DNA of 64,000 bases from Blastobasis lacticolella (GCA_905147135.1 LR990059.1:14469001-14533000), one strand, 5' to 3'. Numbered from the stretch's first letter, positions 1 to 11,330 are shown. Numbers and translations are program-made. The notes: generated from the letters alone by a model not told the origin.

Positions 1-717
1 CTCAGTCCCACCTATGAATAGGTACTATGCCAATCGAATAATCTAAAGGCTAAAAAATCAAAAGTTTCCCGAAGACAGACCCACAACAAACTAAGTATGA
101 AGTAAAAGAAGAAGTAGGAAGCAACTTTAGTCGTTACAGCGTTGATAACAATAATGACGGTTCTGAACACAACAAAAATACACTTAATTCGTTACGCAAG
201 AAGATTACATTTTAAAGGGCACAACACACACTCTCTAAACGCGGCAGCTACTAAAGAAAACGATGCGTGAATCCTTAACAGCCCATGCCTCGGGCTATGC
301 TTATTAAAAGCATTTTAAAACCCTTACTGTAACAATCCTTACAAAATTGTAAACCACAGGCGAGTTGAAAATCTTCGCTTCAGATTGAAATTTTGGCAGT
401 ATACCAAAGGAATTGAGGGAGCAACTTCAGTCTGTGTCCCCGAAAAGTCCCCAAAATTGCGGAGCACTCCCACAGGGGTGTAAATTGAATGTTACAAAGA
501 CCGCATATATGAAATGTGGTCGTAAAGACGCCAGAATTTTACGTTGGTTATTCTCTTTAATATCGTGCAGTGGATTTTGTGTTTAAATTTTAAGGTTAGG
601 CTACATTTGCATAGGTTGGTACGATACAGAAAGTAAATATTAGTATTCAGAAGATTTCTTTGGAGTTTCGGGTGTGCTGATTTTGTAATGTGAATGGTTA
701 GGTTGTCAATTGTCACC
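1..717. other. No feature recognised
   Basis: AT-rich sequence with only short chance reading frames (longest 74 codons, minus strand). I see no repeat of another part of the window here. Confidence 0.5.
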
Positions 718-822
718 TAGGCAGCATACATTTAATAAGTATATAAGTTGTTTATCAGAACACAAGATTTACTTACTTTGGGGTAATATGGCGGTGTGTG
801 AATTTGTCAGCACAAGTAAAGA
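718..822 (+). mobile_element. SINE C, 5'-truncated 3' part
   Basis: The segment from 'ataagtatataagttgtttatcag' through 'cttactttgggg' to 'gtgtgtgaatttgtc' matches the 3' half of the complete SINE C copy at 45838-46075. The tRNA-like head is missing. Confidence 0.6.
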
Positions 823-858
823 GAAGACGTAAAGTAAAACAATTTTTTATTTAATTAA

Positions 859-2113
859 GGGCCGATTGTTCAATCCTCAGATAAAATGTCTGTTAACTAC
901 TCAGCGAATAAAATAATTAGGCTGTTTATCGGTCTGTTAATCAGTTGTCTATTTTTCAATAGTCATTTATCTCATGGATAAGTATTTGACCGAATATCTC
1001 AATTCTGCCAACATCAAATCAACACGAACTTCAGAGAGGTGAAACAAAAATATCGCTTACACAATTGTTGGAGCAGGATAGACTAATGAAGCTATCAGTG
1101 GCAAGCAAGCGTCATTTTTAAAGTTATGTTAGTTATTCCACAGAATAGAGTTACCTTATATTCGAAGGAAGGTTATTTATTCATTGTAGTTTACAGTTAT
1201 TTTATTTGTTGTTTGGTTGGATTGGGGGTTTATATTTTAGTGATTTCAAATACGATGATTACCTTCTATTGCAATTTATCGCAAAGAAAAATTAAAAAAG
1301 AGAGCGATCTGCAAGTTTCACAACTGCCGACACTCATTTACTTGTCAGTACAGTCGGCAAATTCGTTCTTTTCTGTGACGTGGAATTAATTATTCATATT
1401 AGAGATGAAACGGATATCCGTTTACTATCCGGTATCCGACTTTAATTTACTATCCGGCCGAATATCGGATACCGGGTTGTTCATTCAGTAGAATGGCAAA
1501 AAAAATGTGCTAAGATAATCTGAAGTAAATTATTATAAATTGGATTAAACTACGAATTGCTCCTACATTGAACGGTAGCAAGCGATTTCGTTTCTCTTGA
1601 CCTTATGAGAATCTTTTACTGCACTGTGGCCTAATATGCAAGCTAATATTTCAATCTATGGAACCATCGTAGGTCGAAGGAATTGTTCAGATCAAAGTTA
1701 AAATTATTCACATTGTACGAAGACTTGAAATCACTGACTTGTTCAGAGACTATGTCATGCCCAACATCCGGCCGCCGTATATCCGGCTATCCGGCTAATG
1801 AGATGGCCGGATATCCGGTATCCGGCCAAACAACTATCCCTTTCATCTCTAATTCATATATTGTGGACCTCTTCTTGATTGCTAGGTCATCAAGGCTGTT
1901 GAAAATACGCATATTAATTTCCTACTTCCTTCAAAAACTGCAAAATATAACCTCAAACTGATCTATCAAGACGCTATCTGTTGAATAACGGCTATCGGGC
2001 TCTCAAAGAGGCAGATATATTTATTCCCCAGATGACAGTTGAAAAATTCAAAAACTTGCTATCCGTCGAATAAACGCTAACAGACTTTTATCTAAGGATT
2101 GAACAATCGGCCC
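859..2113. mobile_element. Non-autonomous DNA transposon with ~40-bp TIRs, carrying a nested hAT-like MITE
   Basis: The left end GGGCCGATTGTTCAATCC (859) is repeated in inverted orientation at the right end (GGATTGAACAATCGGCCC, ending 2113). Similarity continues inward through AGATAAAA and GTCTGTTA for about 40 bases with few differences. No transposase frame remains. Removing the nested element at 1400-1851 and its target duplication leaves about 795 bp. Flanks are TTAA on the left and AAAA on the right, so the target duplication is unclear. The GGGCC terminus and a possible TAA/AAA flank would suit PIF/Harbinger, but that is inference. Confidence 0.75.
1400..1851. mobile_element. hAT-like MITE with 8-bp TSD, nested in the 859-2113 element
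   Basis: Ends are TAGAGATGAAACGGATA on the left and TATCCCTTTCATCTCTA on the right (inverted). They are flanked by a perfect 8-bp duplication, ATTCATAT, at 1392-1399 and 1852-1859. Both subterminal regions are packed with CCGGATATCCGG-like words, as expected for clustered transposase binding sites in hAT elements. There is no coding capacity. A second, broken copy lies at 43953-44195. Confidence 0.85.
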
Positions 2114-2950
2114 AAAATCATAGGATAGGCTTAAGGTTTCCTTGCAAAGTAAATAATAATTTAAATAAAATATTATTCAGGGCATAGGCCTACTGATGCA
2201 CATGTCCAATGTTTTCATCTACACATGATACTTGGAGCTTTCGAAAGTTCGTCGTTGCTAGGGGAGAAAATGAGTCACCACGCTCTAAAGCCTCCTTTCA
2301 AAGGCTCGCTAGAAATGAGCACACCTTTGAGGATGTCACCTCCTTTGAAAGAGAAACGGCAAATAATAAAAAACACCGGTTTCTTTAAGACAGATAGTTT
2401 ACATGCTTTTATTTAACTTGCACTGTTCGAATGTACGTTTAGAAGTTGTCCGTCAATAGCAAACCATTTTTTGGCCATTTGTTGGTATCAGAATTAGCTG
2501 AAATTTGGTATACCTATGTAACTTGGATGCAATGCATTGTCTTGATGTCATTAGTCGATGATGGGTTCGGCAGATGATCATAGGAACTAATGTACGCAAT
2601 AAGATTACGCTATCGTGTTTAGGCTTTTGGAATGGTCTTGATGAGTAGGTATAGTACCTACTCGTGATATGTCCTCACAGTAATATCCTTCGAAGTTTTC
2701 GTATAATAAAATCTGTACAGAAATCACACCTTCACCGATAATATGATTGTATGAAGAGTGAGGAAACCGCCGCGGTAGTTTTGTTCCGCATTAAGCGTTC
2801 TGTCTCATACAGTTTCATACATGGACTAGCTTTAGACTTCGTCTTCGTCTGCGTAAAATTTGGGTATAAAGTTCCGGGCTTGATCCGGGCAGGAATCACA
2901 TAGAATTTCTGGTTAAATTATAGCCTATGCTAATAATATTCTGGGCTATA
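2114..2950. other. No feature recognised
   Basis: Mixed-composition DNA. The 63-codon plus-strand frame at 2225-2416 has no recognisable motif. Confidence 0.45.
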
Positions 2951-2954
2951 AGCT

Positions 2955-3312
2955 TCATAAGCTTGGCGTTAATGTCCCAGTTGTGATCTCGCTCACGAGG
3001 GCCCGCGGTCCGCCTTAACCATGATCTAGAATTTGGCATATCAGATAATTACAGTAGAGCGACTGCCATCTGACCTTCGTGATGCTGTTAACAGGGACCT
3101 GACCAGATTGAATCATGGTTACACATTCAGTCGCCTGAATATGCAGATTTCATCACGATGTTTTCCCTTACCGAAAGAGCATTGGTTAGCATTCAACTAT
3201 TGTATATAACTCAGAAAAGAGTAATTGGTACATGGCCGCAGTGGGATTCGAATCCGGTACATCTCGCTTACGAGTCCGCATACCATAACCACTCGGCCAC
3301 CGACGGTCCTAT
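2955..3312 (-). mobile_element. SINE A, near full length
   Basis: A tRNA-derived SINE read on the minus strand. The tRNA-like head at about 3312-3235 has box A (gtggccgagtggttatgg) and box B (ggattcgaatcccactg). The family body follows ('gatgaaa(t)ctgca..attcaggcgactgaat', 'tggatcatggt'), ending in 'cattaacgccaag' near 2960. The body matches more than 20 other places in the window. No clear target duplication, so the copy is old. Confidence 0.8.
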
Positions 3313-4030
3313 GTGATTCATATAGGTTATAAGCTATACTCGTATTACTGCCAAATTTCATCAAAAAATGTTTAGAAGGTTGCGTGAAAGAGTGACAAAT
3401 ATCCAAACTTCTTTACAAACCTTCGCATGGATAGGATAATTCAGTCGCGCCACATTCATCGCTCTGCTGCCACGTAGTTACGTTTCACGGAGTGTACCTA
3501 TAGATGAAATCTTGTTTACCTTTTTTTTATTTAAATTCGCTTTTTGCTTAAGTATCTTTTTGTTTACTAGGCGAGAACTTTCCTTTCAGATTCCATCCAC
3601 AAACTCGTAAACCGCGGTCCCACCTTTACTTAACTTAAAAACAAAGTTTGCAAACCGCACCCGCAGCACGATACTAATTAGAAAAGCGATTAGAAGGTAA
3701 GATGTTCCTTACAGTCGTCTAAACTTTGACACCAACACTTCGTAAGGCCTCAGTCATTTCAATGCCAAACTGTGAAAGCTGAGGCTTTAAAATATTGAAA
3801 TCAGTGTTGCCACCTTACTGGTTTTACCACTAAAACTGGTGGTTTGGGACGCCCTGTTAGTGACTGAATTAGTTTCCGGCGGCTTATGGTTTTAGTGGGT
3901 ACAAAATATAAAGAAATTTATTGATTGTTCGATTTAACTTTGATTCGGAAGAAAGTAACTTTTAGTAAAACGCGAATATCTCAGATTTGGATGACTGTTG
4001 GTTGTAACAACTGTTGATAGTTTTGTAAAT
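3313..4030. other. No gene; short Helitron-like stretch at 3355-3440
   Basis: The text 'ttgcgtgaaagagtgacaaat' followed by 'aaaccttcgcatggatagga' recurs at 17400-17470. It resembles the degenerate ends of a common lepidopteran Helitron-like repeat. The remainder shows nothing. Confidence 0.35.
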
Positions 4031-4038
4031 CTTTTAAG

Positions 4039-4824
4039 CAGGGCCGGATTTAAGCTTTTGCCGCCCTTGGGCACTGAAAAATATGCCGCCCCATCATTGA
4101 AATATCACTAAAAGTTATGTAGTTTTGATATCTTATTTATAAAAAATTAAAATATCTAATGTATTGCAAATAACTTATTATATATTATATACTTTGATAT
4201 GACATAAAAAATATTTGTTTTTGTTCGTAGAGCTATACATTTTGGACTCAGCTTGACTTATAATTATATTATAATAATTTTATCACAGGCAAATACGCCT
4301 TACTTTTTGAATTGCGAATTGGTCGATTAAATCTTCACAATCTAAACGTTGAAGTACGTCTGATTCGATGCATAGAATAGCTAAGCTATTGAGTCTATTT
4401 GCACTCATTGTAGAACGTAAGTAGTTTTTAACCCTTTTTAAACAAGAAAACGATCGTTCTGCGCCACAGTTTGTTACAGCTAGCAAGAATAAGTCAATAA
4501 CGTTCGTAATTTTTCCAAAAAAAAAAACAAATTTAAATTTTATCATTCCAGCAAATTAAAAAATCGAATATTACCATTTCAAATCTTCACTTAAGGTGCC
4601 AAAATTATAATTTACAAAACTTCGATTTAACAAATATTGTACGAGTCAAATTTCTTGAATTATCTATTAAATAATATATGATTAATTAAAAGAATAAAAA
4701 ATTTCTATTGAGAAATTTTGATGACAATAAAAAAATTTTTTTTCACTTTCCAAATTTTGCCGCCCTAGAAAATTTGCCGCCCTGGGCACTAGCCCCGACT
4801 GCCCCTAATGTAAATCCACCCCTG
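4039..4824 (-). mobile_element. Internally deleted hAT transposon with perfect 8-bp TSD
   Basis: Ends are CAGGGCCGGATTTA (4039) and TAAATCCACCCCTG (ends 4824), inverted and imperfect. They are flanked by an exact duplication, CTTTTAAG, at 4031-4038 and 4825-4832. Subterminal 'ttgccgccct(t)gggcact' also occurs in both ends. The minus strand still codes for the C-terminal dimerisation domain of a hAT transposase (separate entry). At 786 bp this is a deletion derivative of an autonomous element. Confidence 0.9.
4283..4546 (-). pseudogene. hAT transposase C-terminal (hATC) dimerisation domain remnant
   Basis: An 87-codon open stretch. Residues ~29-70 read AERSFSCLKRVKNYLRSTM followed by a run like SANRLNSLAILCIE. 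This is the hallmark 'ERSFS.LKRIK.YLRSTM...RL..LALL.I' core of the hATC dimerisation domain. The catalytic DDE region and the BED zinc finger are absent, so no active transposase could be made. The first ~25 residues (Phe/Val/Leu-rich) look like out-of-context sequence. It lies inside the hAT element that has an intact target duplication. Confidence 0.85.
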
Positions 4825-4832
4825 CTTTTAAG

Positions 4833-5260
4833 TAATCTATTCAAATATTTTAAAAATCTGTTAATAAAGACAGTTAAAAAAGAAATTGTATGTACTTATG
4901 ATCACTTAATTTTTGAACGCTACATTAAACAATTTCATTCCTAAATGACTTTTTCATACAAATAATGTAATAATTCCTCTTCCAGTGGCATTAAATAAAA
5001 AAAAATTTTTGTCGTCTATAGAAATATTGCGATTTTCGTTGGCAACACCGATCGAAAAAGCCTCGTGGTAGGCCATTAAGTGTTTTATTGTAAAGTTGGA
5101 CAACTTTGGGGGAATTTAGCTAATAGCCCATTCGGCCGTCGGACGATCAAGCTGTAAGAGGCTGTCATGTTTTCAGAAATACTCGACTCAACTCGTAAAA
5201 TTTGAACAGCGAAGATTCGCCGGTTGGTACGCGTACAGATGTTGGAGTGTGTTTGCATTT
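4833..5260. other. No feature recognised
   Basis: AT-rich to 5040, then mixed sequence. Nothing recognisable. Confidence 0.4.
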
Positions 5261-5261
5261 A

Positions 5262-5515
5262 TTTGATACTAGTGGACCCGGCGCGACTTCACCCCTACAC
5301 TACTACACTATTCTACCCCTACCCCTACCCTACATCCTTACATGTACCATACAACTACCCTACAATTACTCTAAATCTACTCTACCTACCCCTTTTTCTT
5401 GCTTATAAACCGTCCTGTTGAATCACTCTTATTGTTGAAAACCGCATTCAAATCGTAGCGTAGTTTAAAAGATACAGACGGCGAATCGACTTAGTTTTAT
5501 ACCATGTATAGATAA
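5262..5515 (-). repeat. Family G repeat (Helitron-like), minus orientation
   Basis: Read on the minus strand it starts near 'aaaac(t)aagtcg..ttcgccgtctg', passes 'aaactacgctacg' and 'tgcggtttt', and ends in 'gaagtcgcgccgggtccactag'. Related copies are at 19716-19890, 45598-45815, 46821-47008 and 58857-59022. The shared CTAG end without a target duplication suggests a non-autonomous Helitron, by inference. A run of (ccctac)n-like imperfect repeats lies at 5300-5345. Confidence 0.5.
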
Positions 5516-5870
5516 CCAAAGAGGCAAGTAAACAGTTTTTTTTTACATTTTATTATGTTGATTTAAACAAACAACACATTTTCATTACAACATTCGACTT
5601 TTTCCGTAGCTATGATAGTGCTTTTATATATTTTTTTCATTATTGAAGCTATCTTGAGTACCTCTAATACGTAAGCACACCAAGTATAAAACATCTCCAC
5701 TGACCTCCGAAGCGTAATTAATTGGCCGAGACTCAGGAATGTATACAATAGAGTTTAAGTCTTTTGTAATTGTTGAGTTTGTGTCACTTAATAACTTCTT
5801 GGCAGTTTGGATAGGGGAGCGAGTAAAATAAAGTGGAGATTGTGGGGAAGAATACGCTATATTTAAAGAC
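5516..5870. other. No feature recognised
   Basis: AT-rich. The minus-strand open frame covering 5624-5983 runs into SINE A sequence and has no motif. Confidence 0.4.
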
Positions 5871-5871
5871 C

Positions 5872-6142
5872 AGATTTCTGAGTTATACAGTAGTTGAACA
5901 TTAACCGATGCTGTTACGGTAAGGGATAACTTCGTGAGGAAACCTGCATATTCAGGCGACTGAATATGATCCAACGTGGTCATGTTCCCTTATTAACAAA
6001 GTCACGGAGGTCAGATGGAAGTCGCTCCTCTGTAATTACACGATCTGCCAAATCATGGATCATGGTGAAGTCAGACCCTGGTCCCTCATGCTCGTAAGTG
6101 CAACCGGGATATTGAGGCCAAGATGGTGACGATGATGAAGGA
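5872..6142 (+). mobile_element. SINE A, 5'-truncated
   Basis: Starts in the region just after the tRNA head ('tctgagttatacagtagttgaac'). It runs through 'attcaggcgactgaat', 'cacggaggtcagatgg', 'tggatcatggt' and ends 'gaggccaagatggtgacgatgatg'. Confidence 0.8.
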
Positions 6143-6672
6143 ACTTCAAAACGAGAATAGATTTTGCAGGAACCAAGGACGTTCATCCTTTTTCCTGCTA
6201 ACAGATGGACGAGGCTCTAGTGAACTTTCTCGAATGGGTTGTGCGAGTCAAATAGCCGAGTCGAGAAGCGTGCCAATAAACTCACCACCAAGGATGCCGA
6301 ATACCGAGTAAAGTGGACAACGAGAAGTAGAAAGGTGTACACGAAGGTCGCGCACAAGAGCATAGCCGGCTCTGACGCCAATGATGAGACCACACATTTT
6401 TTATTTACGATTCTGGTAGGAAAGTGGACCCTGGCTGACAGATTCACCGCTGGCCACTGGATTTCCCGCAGGATGAGGCGGAGGAGGTCATTCATCTGAT
6501 CTAAATTCGAGAAAATGCTAGGCGAGGTTATAGTTCGTATCAAATGCATTGGCAATAGTGGACATTGATCCCTCCATCAGAACTAATTTGTAAGCAATCA
6601 AATTGTCGTATTCGTTATTATCTAATGAAATAGAAGAGTATAGAACAATTTTCATGTACTTTTTCATGAGTT
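6143..6672. other. No feature recognised
   Basis: Overlapping open frames on both strands up to 112 codons, without recognisable motifs or a partner repeat in the window. Confidence 0.4.
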
Positions 6673-6912
6673 AATGCCTGCAACCCCTTACACTCGTGGG
6701 TATCGTACAAGGCGACTACTGTCTTCGAGACAAAAGATCTCGACACTCCATAGGCTGGAATATGGGCAGGAGCATTTTCCATGGTAATATTTATAACACT
6801 GCGATCTCCAACCCGCCTGCCAAGCGTGAAGATTAGGGCAACGACCTTCCTTCTTGTGGGAGAGGTCCTAACTCCTGTAGTACACTGTTATGGGCTGTGA
6901 TGGTGAATGCAA
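6673..6912 (+). mobile_element. SINE B, 5'-truncated
   Basis: Matches the SINE B copy at 50362-50640. Landmarks are 'ccccttacactcgtgggt', 'tacaaggcgactact', 'gcgatctccaacccgcctgcc' and 'actgttatgggctgtgatgg'. Confidence 0.75.
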
Positions 6913-7861
6913 GAAGATCAAGGCACGCTATTGTCAATCCATTTGGTACAAACTATAGCTAGAGATGCACTATAGATACGTCCGAGTTTTCCAAAATGTG
7001 TCAAGTTGTTCACGTGAAATGAAAACGAACTAATTTAGTTAGTTCTGTTTTTCGACAGTGCTTTTCGTACGCAAGCGAAGTGTTTCGTAAGTAGCGCTAT
7101 CATTGGATTGCCAAATTAAGTTTCACGGGTTGTAGATCTGTATTTTCTCGGATTGGGGTTGGTTGCAGGGTGGCAACTGTTGCTAACAGTTTCCTTTTGT
7201 TTTGTTTTGTTTTGTTGAGAACAGTAATTCCAAACTGTTTACAACTGTTGGAAACAGTTTCGAACTATTTACAACGATAAGAAGTCGAATTTGATAGGTA
7301 CTTCTCCATATTATTGTCTGGAGACATTTGTTTTTTCTCGTATGACGATTGATTACAACTGTCCCCAAAAGTCTTTCGTTTACAAATGTTTCTCAACACC
7401 ACTGTGGGAGCACTTTCAAGCAATAGTCACCTATCACTTTCCATTCCATTTACGCATCGTCACTATGGCAGCACAAAGTTTTTTATTTCGAAACAAATTA
7501 CTGTACAAACCACCCTCGTCCGCAAACAGCGGGTACACGACAAAAATACGCGAGAATTTCCAATTTCCATCCAAAAGTTTAAATACAAACGCATTTATTG
7601 GTACTCGCCACAAGTCAATTACTGTCTGAATGGGAAACAATTACACTACGCGATTCGACGCGGTTGGTTAAATAAAAGAAGAGCGATGTCGACATGCTGG
7701 CTGGAAAATCGGGTTTTTATTCGAAATTTATGTGTTGATTGGCATATCTGGTGGAAATTTTAGGGTTTTATATACTCGTTTTGTACCTTACTGACAGTTT
7801 TAGAGCGTTTGTACCGGCTTTGAACAAAAAAATAAAATAATGGTTATTTATTCGCGTACTG
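6913..7861. other. No gene supported
   Basis: Several overlapping frames of 60-125 codons on both strands at 7183-7763, none with a recognisable domain. The 7200-7280 stretch has weakly repeated 'aactgtt(t/g)' words. Confidence 0.4.
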
Positions 7862-7968
7862 TAATTACCTGACCTGCCGAATCCTGGATCATGGTCAAGG
7901 TAGACCCCGGGCCCTCGTGCGCGAGAGCACAACCGGGACATTAACGCCAAGATGATTATTATAATGTT
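7862..7968 (+). mobile_element. SINE A 3' fragment
   Basis: 'tcctggatcatggtcaagg' through 'gcgagagcacaaccgggaca' to 'ttaacgccaagatgattatt'. Only the last ~105 bases of the family remain. Confidence 0.75.
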
Positions 7969-8204
7969 TATTTATTCGCGGACTTCAAAAGATCCATGTA
8001 GTACACGTATAAATTACCTACAAATAAAATAAATTAAGAATACAATTTCTTTATTTCAGGCTGTATGTGCCCATGTCAAAGTAATTTACAAAAATTAAAT
8101 TTTAATATTACATTACTTAAATATAACTAATAAGATCATCATAATATAAGTATTTATAATAACAATTATAAATAATTTCAATTTTTTTAACAACTTTATC
8201 CAGA

Positions 8205-8282
8205 ACCGTCATTACGGTACTGGGGATTGAATCTCGATTACGAGTCGAATCCGCTAGCCATCAAGCCACTGCCGCTCTAGGT
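8205..8282 (-). repeat. Isolated tRNA-like SINE head fragment
   Basis: On the minus strand: box A-like 'agtggcttgatggctagcgg', a region like the SINE A anticodon arm ('gactcgtaatcgag'), and box B-like 'attcaatcccca'. It has no SINE A body attached and base pairing is poor, so it is not a functional tRNA gene. Confidence 0.5.
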
Positions 8283-8504
8283 GTGAATATGAAATAAACT
8301 ATTATAGAAATTACCCTTTTATAGAAAACTCGGACAAACTCGATAGTACATAAGCTGTCAAAGAAATAAAATTTAACATTCGATTTCGACTACCAATCTT
8401 CTTAATTTATGGGTATTTAGTGCCTGCAATAAAAAGTAATAAAAAAAATTATTGTAACTATCTCGGACAGCATTTTCTCGGGTTTTCTAATTTTTAATTT
8501 TTCT
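8283..8504. other. No feature recognised
   Basis: AT-rich sequence between the SINE head fragment and the family H repeat. Confidence 0.4.
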
Positions 8505-8672
8505 TATTTGCTGGTAAGCGGTAACCGTCGCCCATACATCTATGATTCATGCATTTAGGTTGCAGACAACATTAATACAGAACCACTGGTGCGTTGTCAC
8601 TGTGAGGACTAAGATCAAATGCCTCATGCCTGTAATTGCGCTGGCTACCTTATCCTTCAAACTGGAACACAA
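8505..8672 (+). repeat. Family H dispersed repeat
   Basis: 'ggtaagcggtaac', 'attcatgcatttaggt', 'ctgtgaggactaagat' and 'aaatgcctcatgcctgt' recur in inverted orientation at 59885-60050. The order and length are conserved. From memory, such text resembles the 3' untranslated region of a lepidopteran LINE. Confidence 0.6.
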
Positions 8673-9450
8673 CAATGCAAGTTTCACAAATTGATAGAAG
8701 CCAACGCAATCGGTGCTTGTCTCTTGAATTATTGAACCTTACAAAGACGCTAATGTACACCGAAATACAGAACACAGCGCATACAAACCTGACAAATTAC
8801 ATGAAAGTTATAAGCGTTTTCCTACACACTCAAATATTCCCCCACCGTGAGTCGGCTCAAAACTTAGTCTTCGCAATATCACGTTGCCAAATAAAGTATG
8901 ACATTGACAAAAGATCTGCGCGTAAGCACATTTCGCAGGAGGTGCAAATGCTATCATGCTTGATCGCCATGAATCAGTTTAGACCCCGCTTTTATAAAAT
9001 GCGCGGCTTCTTTCGAATTTGTGCGGATTTGGGAAAGAAATTGGAGCGGGCATTGGCTTTTCTTTGCTACTTGTTAGAACTGATCCGAAATTTCTTTCAT
9101 CGAATTTTTGTTTTCCGAAATCGTGTCACTTTTGTTTTGTGGTCCATTTTTTCATTTTACCAATAACATGTTTGATTTGAACAAATAATAAGGTCCTGCG
9201 CGATAGTCTAATATTAAAGAGGCATAATTTTCCTTTATACTAACTGTACTAATATTATTAAGAGAAAATATTTGAATGTTTGTAAGTTTAGGTCTTCATA
9301 AAAATACAACTATGCGTCCATCAAAATGAACGAAATTGGGCAATCAACACTGTGAAAACGTATAGTAAAGCTACTTTACCTAGACACATAGGTATTGTTT
9401 TTAAAGCTATGTGTGTTAATTCAGATAATACTCGTATTGTATAGAGATAG
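8673..9450. other. No gene supported
   Basis: Covers most of a 176-codon plus-strand open frame (8636-9166) that begins inside repeat H and has no recognisable domain; see rejected items. The tail 9235-9340 ('actaatattattaagag') resembles Helitron-like degenerate sequence. Confidence 0.4.
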
Positions 9451-9784
9451 TCATCATCATCATATCAGCCGAAAGACGCCCACTGCTGGGCCTCCCAGAG
9501 ATATCCACAAAGGCCGGTCCTGTGCCTTCCGCATCCAGCTGGTACCTGCAAAGTTTACCAGGTCGTCGATCCACCTTGTGGGAGGCCTACCCACGCTGCG
9601 TCTTTCGGTACGTGGTCGCCACCCGAGAACTTTACTGCCCCATCGTCCATCTGTTCTTCGAGCTATGTGCCCTGCCCACTGCCACTTCAGCCTGGCAATC
9701 TTTAGGGCTATGTCGGTGACCCTGGTTCGCTGGCCGATCTCCTCATTTCTTATTCTATCGCGCAACGAGATTCCAAGTGTGTAA
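9451..9784 (-). mobile_element. RTE retrotransposon 3' end (dead-on-arrival copy)
   Basis: The minus strand codes for the last ~110 residues of the RTE protein found intact at 55029-57896, including IARLKWQWAGHIARRTDGRW, a variant of VGRPPTRW and SWMRKAQDR. The 3' tail is (atg)n at 9451-9463. Flanks AGATAG at 9445-9450 and 9785-9790 look like a short or eroded target duplication. The frame stays open, but the copy lacks endonuclease and reverse transcriptase. Confidence 0.85.
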
Positions 9785-9790
9785 AGATAG

Positions 9791-10164
9791 TACATCCATC
9801 GATACCCAGCTTTTCGATCATCCACGCCCGCCCTCAGGCGACTCACGTATACCTACCACGCGCCCTCTCACAGTCAAATCATCTCACAATGAAGGGGAAA
9901 ATTCTGTGAATTACTCCCTTCACAACACCCCATTAATCTACAGCTGGGGTGAGATTTCACCATCAGTCTTGTATGTTATTTTAGGATACCTTTTGTTAAT
10001 ATCCATTTGACATTGATCGACACGATAACGTGTTTTTCAGTCGAGTAATGTGGAGTGATTATGTTAATATAGGTTTAATTATACCTACTATGAGAGTTTA
10101 TTAGGAAAAATATTTACATTAAAAGAGATATTTACATATTATAATATAAAAAATATAAAAAGGT
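9791..10164. other. No feature recognised
   Basis: Nothing recognisable. Confidence 0.4.
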
Positions 10165-10392
10165 ATGCATGGACAATTCACACAGCGCCCCAAAGTAAGC
10201 AAAGCTTGTGTTATGGGTGTCGGAGAACTAATAACCTCATATTTTTAAATACATACTTATTATACATATAACACCCAGACCTGTAACAGAAATTAAAATT
10301 CATCATTTCAATTTCTGCCCGGCCGGGAATCGAACCCGGGACCTCTGGGTGGCAGACCGGCATGTTAACCAACTGAACCACTCAGGTCGTCA
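10165..10392 (-). mobile_element. SINE C, full length
   Basis: A tRNA-Gly(GCC)-like head on the minus strand (10392-10312). It has box A-like 'gtggttcagttggttaac', the loop text 'ctgccac' and box B 'gggttcgattcccgg'. The family tail follows: 'aaattgaaatgatgaatttt', 'taacacaagctttgc', 'gcgctgtgtgaattgtcca'. Similarity to tRNA-Gly is from memory of the consensus. Confidence 0.8.
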
Positions 10393-10489
10393 TAAATAGT
10401 AGCAAGTACCTATTTATATACCTACATAAAAAGAAAAAGCACTAAACTAAACTTATTTAAAGATAAAAAATTTACGCAAGATCTCTAGT

Positions 10490-10575
10490 AACCGAATAAG
10501 AGCCCAGAAGGCTGGCCGCATTAATCCGCTAGATAGCAAAGCTAATTCTCTAGCCAAAGTAGTAGCCAAAACCTA
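10490..10575 (+). repeat. Short dispersed repeat shared with 51700-51815
   Basis: 'agaaggctggccgcattaatccgctagatagcaaagctaatt' matches 'taagctggctgcattgcctcgttggatagcaatgctaat' at 51723-51762. The family is unknown. Confidence 0.45.
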
Positions 10576-11159
10576 AGTTACTATTACTTAATTATGCATT
10601 CTTTCATATTTCTCCACAGTACATTGCTGTCATCACTATAAGGCTGAAGTTAGGCCCTATCTCTAGGCTCTGGGAATTATATGATTACTTAATTATGTAG
10701 ACTTTGTTGAGAGTAATCCGACGTCCGTAATACCATTTCTATCATAGCAACCCGTACCGCAAGTTCAATTCCAAACACTCTACACATACCTACCACGAAC
10801 TACGAAACAACACATTTGTATGTGCGACATTGAGCAATCCCTAATCTGAGCACATCACAATCCGCAAGGGTACACGGGTGTATTGGAAAAGCATTCATAA
10901 TGTATTCTAAACGTGTAATGTTATCATTAGTACTGATGAGGGTCCCAGTAACCTTATTACAATCACACAAGAGAACACTTTGATACAATGCAAATAAAAT
11001 TTCGGTCGGTCTTCGCGGCGTCAGGTTTGTTTTATTGGACGCCACATGGATTTGTAATTGAGTCAATATAGTGATCATAATAATGGACTGTCTCGGAAAA
11101 TTGGCGCAGCGCAACCTATGCTCAATCTGGTAATGATCGGTAAATATTTTATGGTGCGG
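10576..11159. other. No gene supported
   Basis: A 125-codon minus-strand frame (10800-11177) extends into SINE A sequence and has no domain. Confidence 0.4.
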
Positions 11160-11330
11160 TGGTAATGATCCAATCATCAGGTTTCCCTGTTAACAACGTC
11201 ACGGAGGTCAGCTGGCAGTTGCTCCGCTGTATTTACCTGAGTTGCCAAATCCTGGATCAAGGTCAAGGCCGCCACCGAGCCCTCGTGTGCGAGAGCATAA
11301 CAGAAACATTAACGTTAAGATGACCATTTA
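11160..11330 (+). mobile_element. SINE A, 5'-truncated
   Basis: 'catcaggtttccctgttaac', 'cacggaggtcagctggcagt', 'tcctggatcaaggtcaagg', 'attaacgttaagatga'. Divergent, hence old. Confidence 0.7.

Noticed and set aside
5300..5345. (ccctac)n run as telomeric repeat
   Set aside because: Irregular, within a family G repeat; insect telomeres are TTAGG and no such array is present.
7291..7763. Two overlapping plus-strand frames of 112 and 125 codons
   Set aside because: Overlapping frames in the same DNA with no motif or homologue recognised.
8636..9166. 176-codon plus-strand open frame
   Set aside because: Starts inside dispersed repeat H, no domain, irregular composition; a chance frame is more likely than a gene.
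10800..11177. 125-codon minus-strand frame
   Set aside because: Runs into SINE A sequence and has no motif.
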